Source: an uncultured Collinsella sp. (lineage in GTDB: Bacteria > Actinomycetota > Coriobacteriia > Coriobacteriales > Coriobacteriaceae). Taken from it: a stretch of 40,952 nucleotides of DNA. The translations under genes were made by a program, and so were the position numbers. Positions 10,059-19,277 of the stretch are shown in pieces. Where the stretch lies: contig CATVTM010000010.1 in assembly GCA_958346935.1 (NCBI GenBank), positions 1 to 40,952 on the forward strand. The letters run 5' to 3'. How positions within the stretch are numbered: the first letter of the stretch is position 1; every line of letters begins with the position of its first letter. The notes beneath the pieces are model-generated. The model was not told where the DNA came from and made no database searches. It saw nothing but the letters and a program-made list of their open reading frames with translations.

Positions 10059-12617
10059 ATGTTTACTCCGCTTATCACTCATGATCTGGACGGCGCCGCG
10101 CTGGCGGCACCCGTTGATGCCGCACGCCGTAATGGCGCTGCATACAAGACGCGCACGATCGACGACCTTCGCATTAAGGATGACCGCCTGCGTGCCGCCA
10201 TCGAGGGCACGGGACACCTGCTGTTTGACGGCGGCATGGGCACCATGCTGCAGGCGTCCGGCATGAAGGCCGGCGCCCTGCCCGAGCTGCTCAACTTTGA
10301 GGAGCCCCAGGTCATTACCGACATTCAGCGCCAATACGTCGAGGCCGGCTGCGACGTGATCACCGCCAACACCTTTGGCGCCAACGCCCACAAGCTCGAC
10401 GGAGCCGCCACCGTGGCAGACGTCTTTGCCGCCGCTGTCGCCTGCGCCCGTGAGGCCGGCGCCCGCTACGTCGCCGGCGACATCGGCCCCATCGGCGCCC
10501 TGCTGCGCCCCCTGGGCACCCTCAGCTTTGACGAGGCCTACGACCTCTTTGCCGAGGAAGTGCGCGCCGGCGTCGCTGCGGACGTCGACCTCTTTATTAT
10601 CGAGACTATGACCGATCTTGCCGAGATCAAGGCGGCAGTCCTCGCCTGCCGCGAGAACTCCAACCTGCCCGTCTTTGCCACCATGACCTTTGAGGAAGAC
10701 GGCCGCACCTTCTTGGGCACGAGCCCCGAGGTCGCCGCCATCACTCTCGACGCCATCGGCGCCGACGTCCTTGGCATCAACTGCAGCCAGGGCCCGGCCG
10801 AGCTCCGAGGACTCGCTGCGCGTATGCTCACCGTCACCGACAAGCCCGTTATGGTGCAGGCCAATGCGGGACTGCCCCACGTGGACGATGACGGCAATAC
10901 CGTCTTTGATATCCAGGCGCCCGAGTACGCCGAGGCCGTCGCCGGCATGATCGAGGACGGCGTGAGCGTCGTCGGCGGATGCTGCGGAACCACGCCGGCG
11001 CACATGGCGGCACTTCGCACCCTCATCGACAACCACACGCCCAGCCCGCGTCACCGCAAGCCCAGCATGTCGGTCACGAGCGCCCAGACGGTCGTGGACC
11101 TCCCCTGCGACGGCCACAAGATCGCCGTCATCGGCGAGCGCATCAACCCCACCGGCAAAAAGCGCCTGCAGCAGGCCCTACGCGACGGCGACCTGGACTA
11201 CGTCGTGAGCCAGGGCATCAGCCAACAGGAGCAGGGCGCCGACATCCTGGACGTCAACGTGGGCCTGCCCGAGATCGACGAGGTCAAGGTCATCCAGCAA
11301 GCGACCGAGCAGCTCCAAGGTTCCACGCTGCTGCCGCTGCAGATCGACTCCACCGACCCCGCCGCCGTCGAGGCCGCCGTGCGTCGCTACGCCGGCAAGC
11401 CCATCATCAACTCGGTCAATGGCAAACAGCAGATCATGGACGAGATCTTCCCGCTGGTCGCCCACTACGGCACCAACGTCGTCGGCCTCACGCTCGACGA
11501 GGGCGGCATCCCGGATACCGCCGAGGCACGCTATAGCATCGCCGAGCGCATTGTGGCCGAAGCCGCCCGTTACGGCATCGGCCCGGACCGCATCCTCATC
11601 GACTGTCTGGTCATGACAGCCTCGACCAACCAGCGCCAGGCTGAGCAGATCCTGCGCGCCATGTCTATGTGCAAGGAGCGCCTGGGCGTCAAATGCGCGC
11701 TCGGCGTGTCGAACATCAGCTTTGGCCTGCCCGCCCGTCCGCTGCTGGGTTCGGTCTTTTTGGCCGCCGCCTTTGGCGCAGGTCTGGACGCCCCCATCAT
11801 GAACCCGGGTTCCAAGCGCTTTATGGATACCGTCTACAGCTATCGCGTGCTGAGCGTTGAGGACGAGGGCTCGACCGGATATATCGAGCGCTACGCCGGC
11901 TGGACCGATCCGTACAAGATCGCCGCAAACCCGGCAGCCGCCCAGGCCGCCCCGACCGACGCCGCACCCGCCGCTGGTGTCACCAGCACCGACGGCAACG
12001 ATGACCCTATCCGTCGCATGGTCGTCTCGGGCCGCAAAGGCGAGATCGCGGCCGAGACCGAGCGTCTGCTGGCAGATCACGACGCCATGGACCTCATCAA
12101 CAATCACTTTATCCCCGCCCTCGACGAGGTTGGCGTCCTCTTTGACCAGGGCAAGTTCTTCTTGCCGCAGCTCATGGCCTCGGCCGAGGCCGCGCGCGTG
12201 GGCTTCGACACCATCAAGCGCCTGATGCCCGCCGGCGAGATTGCCGACAAGGGCAAGATCTGCGTGGCCACCGTCAAGGGCGACATCCACGACATCGGTA
12301 AAAACATCGTCAAGATGCTGCTCGATAACTACGGCTACACCGTCTTTGATCTGGGTCGCGACGTCGATCCGCAGGAGGTGCTCAAAACCGTCAAGGAGCG
12401 CGACATTAAGCTCGTTGGCCTCTCGGCGCTTATGACCACCACGGTCGTCGCCATGGAGGAGACCATCAAGTTGCTCCATGCCGAGGTTCCGGGCGTCAAG
12501 ATCATCGTGGGCGGCGCCGTGCTCACCCCCGAATACGCCAAGCAGATCGGCGCGGACTACTACGCCAAGGACGCCGCCGAAAGCGCTCGTATCGCCGAAG
12601 AGGTCTTTGGGCAGTAA
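10059..12617 (+). CDS. metH: Cobalamin-dependent methionine synthase lacking the reactivation domain
   Basis: Transfers the methyl group of 5-methyl-THF through cobalamin to homocysteine. Domains in order: homocysteine/zinc domain (about 45-325) with zinc ligands Cys242 and Cys308-Cys309 (GGCCGTTP); pterin-binding domain (about 350-600) with GERINPTGKKRLQ; an Ala/Pro-rich linker (~625-650); cap and B12-binding domains (~655-852) with the cobalt ligand His744 in GDIHDIGKN. At 852 residues it is shorter than E. coli MetH (~1230) because the activation domain is absent and encoded by the gene just upstream. AGGAG lies 7 bases before the ATG. About 45 N-terminal residues precede the first conserved block. 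Confidence 0.96.
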   Translation: MFTPLITHDLDGAALAAPVDAARRNGAAYKTRTIDDLRIKDDRLRAAIEGTGHLLFDGGMGTMLQASGMKAGALPELLNFEEPQVITDIQRQYVEAGCDVITANTFGANAHKLDGAATVADVFAAAVACAREAGARYVAGDIGPIGALLRPLGTLSFDEAYDLFAEEVRAGVAADVDLFIIETMTDLAEIKAAVLACRENSNLPVFATMTFEEDGRTFLGTSPEVAAITLDAIGADVLGINCSQGPAELRGLAARMLTVTDKPVMVQANAGLPHVDDDGNTVFDIQAPEYAEAVAGMIEDGVSVVGGCCGTTPAHMAALRTLIDNHTPSPRHRKPSMSVTSAQTVVDLPCDGHKIAVIGERINPTGKKRLQQALRDGDLDYVVSQGISQQEQGADILDVNVGLPEIDEVKVIQQATEQLQGSTLLPLQIDSTDPAAVEAAVRRYAGKPIINSVNGKQQIMDEIFPLVAHYGTNVVGLTLDEGGIPDTAEARYSIAERIVAEAARYGIGPDRILIDCLVMTASTNQRQAEQILRAMSMCKERLGVKCALGVSNISFGLPARPLLGSVFLAAAFGAGLDAPIMNPGSKRFMDTVYSYRVLSVEDEGSTGYIERYAGWTDPYKIAANPAAAQAAPTDAAPAAGVTSTDGNDDPIRRMVVSGRKGEIAAETERLLADHDAMDLINNHFIPALDEVGVLFDQGKFFLPQLMASAEAARVGFDTIKRLMPAGEIADKGKICVATVKGDIHDIGKNIVKMLLDNYGYTVFDLGRDVDPQEVLKTVKERDIKLVGLSALMTTTVVAMEETIKLLHAEVPGVKIIVGGAVLTPEYAKQIGADYYAKDAAESARIAEEVFGQ

Positions 12618-12642
12618 CACAACGGAAACAACCGAGCACCAA

Positions 12643-12680
12643 AACGTGCCGCACGCGCCACTTGGCACGTGCGGCACGTT
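12643..12680. repeat. Inverted repeat after metH
   Basis: AACGTGCCGCACG and CGTGCGGCACGTT are perfect 13-bp arms around a 12-base centre. There is no T run, so intrinsic termination is uncertain. It lies 26 bp after the metH stop and just before the DUF711 gene. Confidence 0.65.
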
Positions 12681-12725
12681 AGAATAGAAAGGACTATGCT
12701 CGTTTTGGCAGATAGGAGCGCAAGG

Positions 12726-14090
12726 ATGGCGATCACGCCCGCAGAAATCGCGGAAACCCGCGGCATGGTTGAGGAGCAGAACCTCGACATCAGGACCATC
12801 ACCATGGGTGTTTCGCTCATGGGTTGCGGCGACGAGAACCTCGACCGCATGTGCACGAAGATCTACGACCACGTGACGCACACGGCTGAGCATCTGGTCG
12901 AGACCGCTGAGAACCTCGAGCGCGAGTACGGTATCCCCATCGTCAACAAGCGCGTTTCCGTCACCCCGGTGGCACAAATCGCCGCATGCTGCAAGGATGA
13001 GGACCTCACCCCCATCGCGCACGCCCTCGACCGCGCGGCCGAGACCCTCGGCATCGATTACCTGGGCGGTTTCTCAGCGCTCGTCCAGAAGGGCATCGGC
13101 GACGCCGACCGCCGCGTTATCCAGTCCATCCCGCAGGCGCTCGCCGCCACCAGCCGCGTCTGCTCCAGCGTCAACGTCGCCAGCCTGCGCGCCGGCATCA
13201 ACATGGATGCCGTGCTCATGGCCGCCCAGACCATCATCGATGCCGCTAAACTCACGGCCGACCAGGATTCCGTCGGCGCTTCCAAGTTTGTCTGCTTTGC
13301 CAACATGGTCGAGGACTCCCCGTTTATGGCGGGCGCCGTCCACGGCGGTGGCGAGGCCGACGCCGTCATCAACGTAGGCGTCTCGGGCCCCGGCGTTATG
13401 GCCGCAGCCCTGGAGACGCTGCCCGATTCCGCATCGATGATGGAAGTCGCCGAGAAGATTAAGCAGACCGCCTTTAAGATCACCCGTGCCGGCGAGCTCA
13501 TGAGCCGCGAGGCCGCCCATCGTCTGGGTGTCGAGAAGGGCATTGTCGACCTGTCGCTGGCTCCCACGCCTGCCATCGGCGACTCCGTCGCCCGCATCCT
13601 CGAGATCATCGGCGTGGGCACCTGCGGTGGCCCGGGCACGACCTGCGCGCTCGCCATGCTCAACGATGCCGTCAAGAAGGGCGGCGTCATGGCCAGCTCC
13701 AGCGTGGGCGGTCTCTCGGGCGCTTTCATCCCCGTGTCCGAGGACGCCGGCATGATCGCCGCCGTCGAGGCCGGCGCGCTTTCGCTCGAGAAGCTCGAGG
13801 CCATGACCTGCGTGTGCTCCGTTGGCCTGGACATGATCGCCATCCCCGGCGACACCCCGGTCGAGACCATCGCCGGCATCATCGCCGACGAGATGGCCAT
13901 CGGCGTCATCAACAACAAGACCACGGCCGTCCGCGTGATTCCCGCCATCGGCAAGGGCGTGGGTGACTGCGTCGAGTACGGCGGCCTGTTCGGCCGTGCG
14001 CCCATCATGCCGGTGAACCCCAACGCCGGCACCGTGCTTGCCCATCGCGGTGGACGCTTCCCGGCGCCGCTGAACTCGCTGAAGAACTAG
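12726..14090 (+). CDS. PFL-like UPF0210 / DUF711 family protein
   Basis: A 454-residue cytoplasmic protein of the DUF711 (UPF0210) family, which has a pyruvate-formate-lyase-like fold but no established reaction. Recognition rests on the whole sequence, including VNKRVSVTPVAQI, VHGGGEADAVINVGVSGPG, GGPGTTCALAMLNDAVKKGG and GLFGRAPIMPVN. The start at 12726 has AGGAGC upstream; a 19-codon extension to 12669 runs into the preceding hairpin and is rejected. In many bacteria the gene sits beside a small ACT-domain protein; none is next to it here. It probably does not belong to the met operon, since a hairpin separates them. Confidence 0.9.
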   Translation: MAITPAEIAETRGMVEEQNLDIRTITMGVSLMGCGDENLDRMCTKIYDHVTHTAEHLVETAENLEREYGIPIVNKRVSVTPVAQIAACCKDEDLTPIAHALDRAAETLGIDYLGGFSALVQKGIGDADRRVIQSIPQALAATSRVCSSVNVASLRAGINMDAVLMAAQTIIDAAKLTADQDSVGASKFVCFANMVEDSPFMAGAVHGGGEADAVINVGVSGPGVMAAALETLPDSASMMEVAEKIKQTAFKITRAGELMSREAAHRLGVEKGIVDLSLAPTPAIGDSVARILEIIGVGTCGGPGTTCALAMLNDAVKKGGVMASSSVGGLSGAFIPVSEDAGMIAAVEAGALSLEKLEAMTCVCSVGLDMIAIPGDTPVETIAGIIADEMAIGVINNKTTAVRVIPAIGKGVGDCVEYGGLFGRAPIMPVNPNAGTVLAHRGGRFPAPLNSLKN

Positions 14091-14107
14091 CTGAGGGGTT
14101 CGGGCGA

Positions 14108-14249
14108 GGAGCCCCGCCGCCGGGCGGCAGACATATAAGGTCGCCTGCTCGGACAGTCCTGACTCGCACGGAGAGCACATTAAGTGCTCTCCGGCTCGTG
14201 CGGAACTCGCGATCGACCTTATATGTCTGCCGCCCGGCGGCGGGGCTCC
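14108..14249. repeat. 142-bp nested palindrome (large inverted repeat with an inner hairpin)
   Basis: The outer arms are perfect over 36 bp (14108-14143 and 14214-14249; left arm starts GGAGCCCCGCCGCCGGGCGG). In the centre lies a second perfect hairpin with 10-bp arms (14169-14178 and 14184-14193) and the loop ATTAA. It starts 18 bp after the DUF711 stop. No open reading frame or T run is present. Size and layout match the element at 35826-35968, although the sequences differ. Confidence 0.9.
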
Positions 14250-14414
14250 CGCACAACGGGACCTCGGTTGGGTTCTATCCCTTTGGCAGTCGCTTCGCTT
14301 CTGCCCTACTTTGCTGGTATGGCGGTTTGGCGTTGGATCGGTTCTTTCTGATATATGCTTGTTGCGGCTCTTCTTTTGGGAGGAGTCGCTTTTTTGTTGC
14401 TAGGAGGTTGGCCC

Positions 14415-15302
14415 GTGGTTGATGGGGAGAATCGTTCTGAGCTGCTTTCTGCTGATTGGAATGGCGAATGGATGCGTCTGCAAGCTGATCGGCGGCGGGC
14501 TGATGATTCTTTTGAGTGGGATAAGCGGGCTCGGCATTTTCGGCCGTTGGAGACTGCCCCGTATGCCCGGGACTTTATGAAGCTGTTGGCGTTAAAGCCT
14601 GGTGAATCGGTGCTTGATATGGGGTGTGGGGCTGGGTCGATTGCTATTCCGCTTGCTCAGGCTGGGCATCCTGTGATTGCTGCTGACTTTTCCCCTGCCA
14701 TGTTGGGCACGCTTGATGCTGGCATTGAGTACTATGGGCTCGAGAATCGCATTACGCCGCTTGAGCTTGCTTGGGATGATGATTGGGATTTGGTTGGACC
14801 GGTCGCGAAAGCGGTGGATGTTGCCTTTGCCAGTCGGTCAGTTACGACGACCGATCTAAAAGGTGCGCTTGCCAAGCTCGACCGTACGGCTCGTCGGCGT
14901 TGTGCTGTCACGATGGTCGCCAACTCCAGCCCGCGCTATGATCTGCACTTGATGAACGCTATCGGCGCCTCGGTTACCTGCAGCAATGGCTTTGTGTACG
15001 CCTTCAACATCCTCATTCAGATGGGTGCGTTGCCGCAGGTTACATACTTTGAATCGCCTCGTCGCGATACCTTCGATAGCCTTGAGGCAGGCGTGGCGGA
15101 TTTTTCCCGTATGCTCGAGCATGGCAACGAGGATAAGATCGACCGCCTGCGCGACTATATCGCTCAGCACATGATCGAAAACCCCCATGCCGGCGAGCCG
15201 GGCTCCAAGGGCGTGCCGCAGGGGCGCTATATGCTCGACCATATCCGTAAGGTTCGCTGGGCGTTTATTGCATGGGAACCGGTCTCTGAATCCCGCTCGT
15301 AG
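14415..15302 (+). CDS. Class I SAM-dependent methyltransferase
   Basis: A 295-residue Rossmann-fold methyltransferase. The SAM motif VLDMGCGAGSIAIPLA lies at about residues 67-82, with the acidic motif II in VIAADFSPAML. The target is not recognisable. The start is taken as GTG at 14415, because AGGAGG lies 7 bases upstream; the longer frame from 14355 would add a hydrophobic run without a ribosome site. The 5' half uses many T-ending codons (GTT, GCT, GAT), whereas the 3' half resembles its GC-rich neighbours. That contrast suggests a foreign or recombinant 5' part (inference). Confidence 0.85.
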   Translation: MVDGENRSELLSADWNGEWMRLQADRRRADDSFEWDKRARHFRPLETAPYARDFMKLLALKPGESVLDMGCGAGSIAIPLAQAGHPVIAADFSPAMLGTLDAGIEYYGLENRITPLELAWDDDWDLVGPVAKAVDVAFASRSVTTTDLKGALAKLDRTARRRCAVTMVANSSPRYDLHLMNAIGASVTCSNGFVYAFNILIQMGALPQVTYFESPRRDTFDSLEAGVADFSRMLEHGNEDKIDRLRDYIAQHMIENPHAGEPGSKGVPQGRYMLDHIRKVRWAFIAWEPVSESRS

Positions 15303-15460
15303 CCCGTTCACAGCCCGCACTGCCCATCACCTCGGCATCCGCATTCTTTTTGAACTGGGCAAACGCGCTCCACACCGCGCCGTTCCTGCGCTATCGTGGG
15401 ACAGCTCACGTAGATTAAGGCCCCGTCGCGGGGCGCCCCATACATAGAAAGCGAGAACCC

Positions 15461-15760
15461 ATGGCACTGACAGGAGCCCAGGTCAAGCAACTTTGCAGCA
15501 TGGCCCATCATCTCAACCCCGCCATCATCATCGGTAAGTCCGATGTCAACGAGGGCACCGTCGAGCAGACGGTCGCCTACCTGGAGAAGCACGAACTCGT
15601 TAAGTGCTCCGTGCTCGATGGCTCCAGTCTTTCCGCCCGCGAAGCCGCCGAAGAGCTCGCCGAGCGCTGCCACGCCGAGGTCGTCCAGGTCATCGGCCGC
15701 AAGTTCTCGCTGTATCGCGAGTCCTCGCGCAAGGATATCGAGAAGATCAAGCTCGTCTAA
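15461..15760 (+). CDS. yhbY: Ribosome-associated RNA-binding protein YhbY (CRM domain)
   Basis: A 99-residue single-domain protein of the CRS1-YhbY (CRM) family that binds pre-50S ribosomal particles. It has the usual length and the pattern LKQLCSMAHHLNP-like start (here VKQLCSMAHHLNPAIIIGKSD), an acidic middle and IGRKFSLYRES near the end. The ribosome site is weak (GAAAGCGAG, 6 bases before ATG). A small GC hairpin at 15419-15436 precedes it. It is followed after 37 bp by a strong terminator, so it is probably a single-gene unit. Confidence 0.92.
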   Translation: MALTGAQVKQLCSMAHHLNPAIIIGKSDVNEGTVEQTVAYLEKHELVKCSVLDGSSLSAREAAEELAERCHAEVVQVIGRKFSLYRESSRKDIEKIKLV

Positions 15761-15797
15761 GAGCCAATGATCCGGCGAGCCAACACATAGCAAGCTT

Positions 15798-15832
15798 ACG
15801 GGTGCCCAAGTACTTCGGGCGCCCGTTTTTTA
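15798..15832 (+). terminator. Terminator between yhbY and the SARP/STAND gene
   Basis: ACGGGTGCCC and GGGCGCCCGT pair (one wobble) across a 9-base loop and are followed by six T residues on the plus strand. The T run overlaps the stop codon of the leftward gene that ends here. Confidence 0.93.
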
Positions 15833-18829
15833 TCGCTCGACCAGCACGCGGTCGAGCCGCCCCTCCACCAAGCGCTCGTATAGACGCCGCGTCTCGGGCT
15901 CGGGCACGCCATTGACCTGCTCCCTCAGGTGGTGCATATGCCCGCTGTACAGCTCGACGATATCGCGCCGCCGCCCCGCCGCACTGTAGACGCGCATGGC
16001 GCAGCGCACCATATCCTCACGCGCCGTTTCCTGCCGAAGCCCCGACTCCGCCAGCCAAATCGCCGACTGCAGGTCGTTTTCTTCTAGGGCGGCATTTGCT
16101 CCCTTAATCATGCAATCGATGTACTTTGACTGCATAATGCGTCGCATACGCAAAAAGTAGGTGGGGTTACAGCCATTGGGAACATACAACGGTCCGGCAT
16201 AAAGCTGCTCAATCTTAAGGCACAGCTCAACTAAATGGGGCCCGCGCGCACCCGTGCGATTTCCCAAAACCTCGCGGCTTATCTGGTCAAACAGCCGTAC
16301 ATCGGTCTTGACGTAGTCGCCGTTGAGTCCGATGCATTCATTTTGGATGAGCACACACGACTTGCCATCCGGCGTCGGTCCCAAAGCCGACCGCAAGCGC
16401 GATATCGTCGAGTACAGGTTATTGCGGGCGCTATTGAACTCGGCATGGGGCCACAGCTCCATGGCCAGCGTCTCACGATCGACGAGCGCATCCATGCCCA
16501 GTGCAAGCCGCTCGGCAAGTGTCGCCGCCTTCTTGCGGCGCCACATTTTGTCCGTGATGGGAAACCCGTCGCGCTCGGCGCGAAACGCACCAAACATGCG
16601 AATCTCGATATGGTCGATGGTATCAACGGCTTCAACCTCGCCGGCCTGGAACAGGCGCTCGCCCTCCCCTTCCAAATCGTCGCGCAGCGAGTACCGCGAC
16701 AGCTCGCGCACGGGAAGCTTCTTGCGAATTCTGGTCGCCGGCTCGCCCAGACAATGCATGGCAAGGCGCGCAAAGAGCCGATACGATGGCTCCAGAATCC
16801 CCGCACGATTCATGGACATCCAGGCCGCAAGATCGCTGTCTCGGCCCGCACAGGCCAAATGCAGCGCCACCATCCAGGCCTCCGCTCCACCAACCTGCGT
16901 CTGGCTTATATCGAGCAACTCCGCTTCCTCGCGTACCGAAACCATCGAGGTGTTACGCAGATACGCCGCGCGCTCCAGCAGCAATGCGTTATCGCGCATG
17001 TACGCAATCGACTCCTCGGCAAGTTTGAGCACTTGGACCGCACGGAACTTTGCATTAACCGGCCGTCCCTCTGCCAGCGACTGCCAGCCTTCTAGCAACA
17101 GGCCAAACAGCTGAATCTGGTTGTCGCGCATGCGCACGGCAAAACGATCGAGCTCGTTGAACGCCGCGTCGTCGGTTACCGGCAGGCCGGAAAGGAGCCG
17201 CCGTGCCGCCAACACCATGCGCACCCAGGTAGCCATCGCCTTAAGCCCACGCACGTCGAGCGCCTTCCGCACCACCGTCATCTCGTCGTCGCGCTCGTCG
17301 GTTCCCGTAAACGACCCGTCAAAGAGCTCCACCAGCATGCTATCGGCCCGTATAACAATCCCCGCGATGTCGAGCTCGCAGTCGTAGGCCTTGCTCGTTT
17401 TGAGCTGCTGTAGAACGCCGCCGTCATCTCCCCGCTCGGTCAGGCAGCGCTTGACCTCGATATGCGCAGACAACATATCGAGTGCGGTATGGGATGTCTC
17501 GATTTCTGGCACGGCCAGGTTCGTAGGAAGCCCAAGCCCGTTGTCCCCATAGCAAACAGCCGTCAGTGTCTGGGCCACCCTCCATGAAACAGGGTCTATT
17601 TCGCAGGCCGCCCGTTCGCCCCCGCGCTCGATAACCGATGCCATATAGCGAGCGAGCTTTGTATTGGACACGCTGACCGCTGCCAGATAAACGCCAAGCG
17701 CCTCGGCAGGCGTTGGCTCTGGAGCCGGATCGTCGGCATCGATCGTGCCCAGCGCTGCTCGGCAGATATCGGCCCCGTGCCCCGTCAGAGCAAGATCGAC
17801 CCCATACTGCCCAGCAAGTTCAAGGACCGCATCACGGTCCAAAAAGGCGTCCGCCAGGCCCATCGCCGCATCGCATCGGCCCGCCTTAAGCAAAATCCGG
17901 GCCGCCCTCGGAACAAGTTCGGGGCGAACCTCGGCCACCAACTTACGCAAACGCAAGCGTCCGTTATCCTCCGTGCCCAGACACGTAAAACTCCGCTCGG
18001 CGGGATCCAAGCCAAAGATCGGATAGTCGCGTACAAAGTAGGACTGGTCGACCATCGACAGCCTCACCCCACAAGCCTCGAGTTCTGCGATATTGCCCTC
18101 GCCCATCAAAATCATGAGACATGCCACGCAAAACAGCGCATTATTGTCGAGCGAAGCCAGATCGACAAGTGCCGCGCCATATACGTTGACAATCTCGTTT
18201 TCGAGCAGACCGGCTACGTCGCCTTGGCCATACAGACCCGTCTGCAATGCCGAAACGAGCTCGGGCACGCCCTGCGTGAGCTGATAAAAGTCGAGCGATG
18301 TGCTGATCGAAAACGCCGATGCCCACGCCGAATACTCATAGGCATGCACCTTGAGCATCTGCGCATTGATCTTAACCGAATCGCCCAGCCCATGAATCAG
18401 CTGACGATTTGAAGGACGGCAGGAGATAAAGACCCCTACCCCCATGGCGCGCAGGCCGCGAATCCTGTCGATGAGGTCTTCGGTATCGTGCTGATCGAGG
18501 TTTGGCACATTATCAATCGCGATAAGGGAGTGCGGTTTGTCTTTGAGTTCTTCGGTAACCACCTCGAGCTGCATAAACACCTCGCGCCCAGTGGCGCGAT
18601 CGGCCTCGATAATCCGCACGGGGCCTCGCGTCGGGTCGCATTTAACCTCATGGGTGTACTGCAGCAGCACCGAGGTCTTCCCAAACCCGTCGGGCGCATA
18701 AAGAACCACGATGCCGGCCTTTCGGCCCTTGGCGAGAAGCTCATTCATCAAGCGTTCGCGTCGCACCATATAGCCACCGCCCAGCGGCATCAGCTCGAGG
18801 TCGTCCATACTGCCCAAATCGTTTACCAT
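15830..18829 (-). CDS. Large STAND-type ATPase transcriptional regulator with SARP/BTAD C-terminus
   Basis: A 999-residue regulator. The N-terminal NTPase has a Walker A (APDGFGKTS, residues 45-53) and a Walker B (LIAIDN, near 102), like MalT-type LuxR regulators. A long helical, repeat-like middle follows (about 300-740). From about 750 comes an OmpR-type winged helix (IEIRMFGAFRAERDG), then a bacterial transcriptional activator domain to the end. It is therefore a SARP-like activator; neither ligand nor target is evident. The start at 18829 has GAGGAG 5 bases upstream. It stands alone, with 448 bp of gene-free DNA upstream. Confidence 0.87.
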   Translation of the reverse strand: MVNDLGSMDDLELMPLGGGYMVRRERLMNELLAKGRKAGIVVLYAPDGFGKTSVLLQYTHEVKCDPTRGPVRIIEADRATGREVFMQLEVVTEELKDKPHSLIAIDNVPNLDQHDTEDLIDRIRGLRAMGVGVFISCRPSNRQLIHGLGDSVKINAQMLKVHAYEYSAWASAFSISTSLDFYQLTQGVPELVSALQTGLYGQGDVAGLLENEIVNVYGAALVDLASLDNNALFCVACLMILMGEGNIAELEACGVRLSMVDQSYFVRDYPIFGLDPAERSFTCLGTEDNGRLRLRKLVAEVRPELVPRAARILLKAGRCDAAMGLADAFLDRDAVLELAGQYGVDLALTGHGADICRAALGTIDADDPAPEPTPAEALGVYLAAVSVSNTKLARYMASVIERGGERAACEIDPVSWRVAQTLTAVCYGDNGLGLPTNLAVPEIETSHTALDMLSAHIEVKRCLTERGDDGGVLQQLKTSKAYDCELDIAGIVIRADSMLVELFDGSFTGTDERDDEMTVVRKALDVRGLKAMATWVRMVLAARRLLSGLPVTDDAAFNELDRFAVRMRDNQIQLFGLLLEGWQSLAEGRPVNAKFRAVQVLKLAEESIAYMRDNALLLERAAYLRNTSMVSVREEAELLDISQTQVGGAEAWMVALHLACAGRDSDLAAWMSMNRAGILEPSYRLFARLAMHCLGEPATRIRKKLPVRELSRYSLRDDLEGEGERLFQAGEVEAVDTIDHIEIRMFGAFRAERDGFPITDKMWRRKKAATLAERLALGMDALVDRETLAMELWPHAEFNSARNNLYSTISRLRSALGPTPDGKSCVLIQNECIGLNGDYVKTDVRLFDQISREVLGNRTGARGPHLVELCLKIEQLYAGPLYVPNGCNPTYFLRMRRIMQSKYIDCMIKGANAALEENDLQSAIWLAESGLRQETAREDMVRCAMRVYSAAGRRRDIVELYSGHMHHLREQVNGVPEPETRRLYERLVEGRLDRVLVER

Positions 18830-19220
18830 GCCCGCTCCTCAACTCGACCGTATGGACACTGTAGCCGCAAGACCATACAAGCCGCGCTATGAATAGAGCG
18901 ACCTTGTGTTTTAGGTTGTCTTTTGGTACGCAAGCGGCAAGTTTTTGTACAGCGAGGGCCGATTCTTATTAATCCCCCGACTAATCGGTCTTTAAGCAGG
19001 TAAATGAGCTTGTCAGCTTGTCCCATCTAAGCGGCAGTGTAACGCAAATGAACAAGGTTCAGCCATGTCATTCAACTCGCCTAGCACCCGCTACCGTCTA
19101 CGACCTTTTAGTGGCATTTTTGCATAGAATCTGGTATGGAATGAATCAAGCTGTTTGACATCCGGCATTCGCCAAGCTTGCGGCAAGATTTTGGTCAAGC
19201 GGGCGGAAAGGGATAGCAAA
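18830..19220. other. Gene-free region upstream of the SARP/STAND gene
   Basis: No open reading frame with a ribosome site and no recognisable RNA gene was found. The base composition is less GC-rich than in the flanking genes. A TTTGACA lies near 19153, but no well-spaced -10 supports a promoter there. The promoter of the leftward regulator is probably here and cannot be placed. Confidence 0.5.
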
Positions 19221-19244
19221 AAGGCCCCCGCAAAGCGGAGGCCT
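19221..19244 (-). terminator. Rho-independent terminator of nagB
   Basis: GGCCTCCGC and GCGGGGGCC (minus strand) pair around TTT and are followed by TTTTT. It lies 34 bp after the nagB stop. Confidence 0.9.
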
Positions 19245-19277
19245 TAGGCAAGGCTATGTCGAGGTGCAGGATTCGCG

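Noticed and set aside
12643..12680. Intrinsic terminator of metH
   Set aside because: The stem is strong but neither strand has a T run after it, so it is listed only as an inverted repeat.
9450..13022. Long open frames (555 and 614 codons) opposite the met operon
   Set aside because: They are antisense shadows of MetH and its neighbours, with Gly/Asp/Val-biased sequence and no ribosome site.
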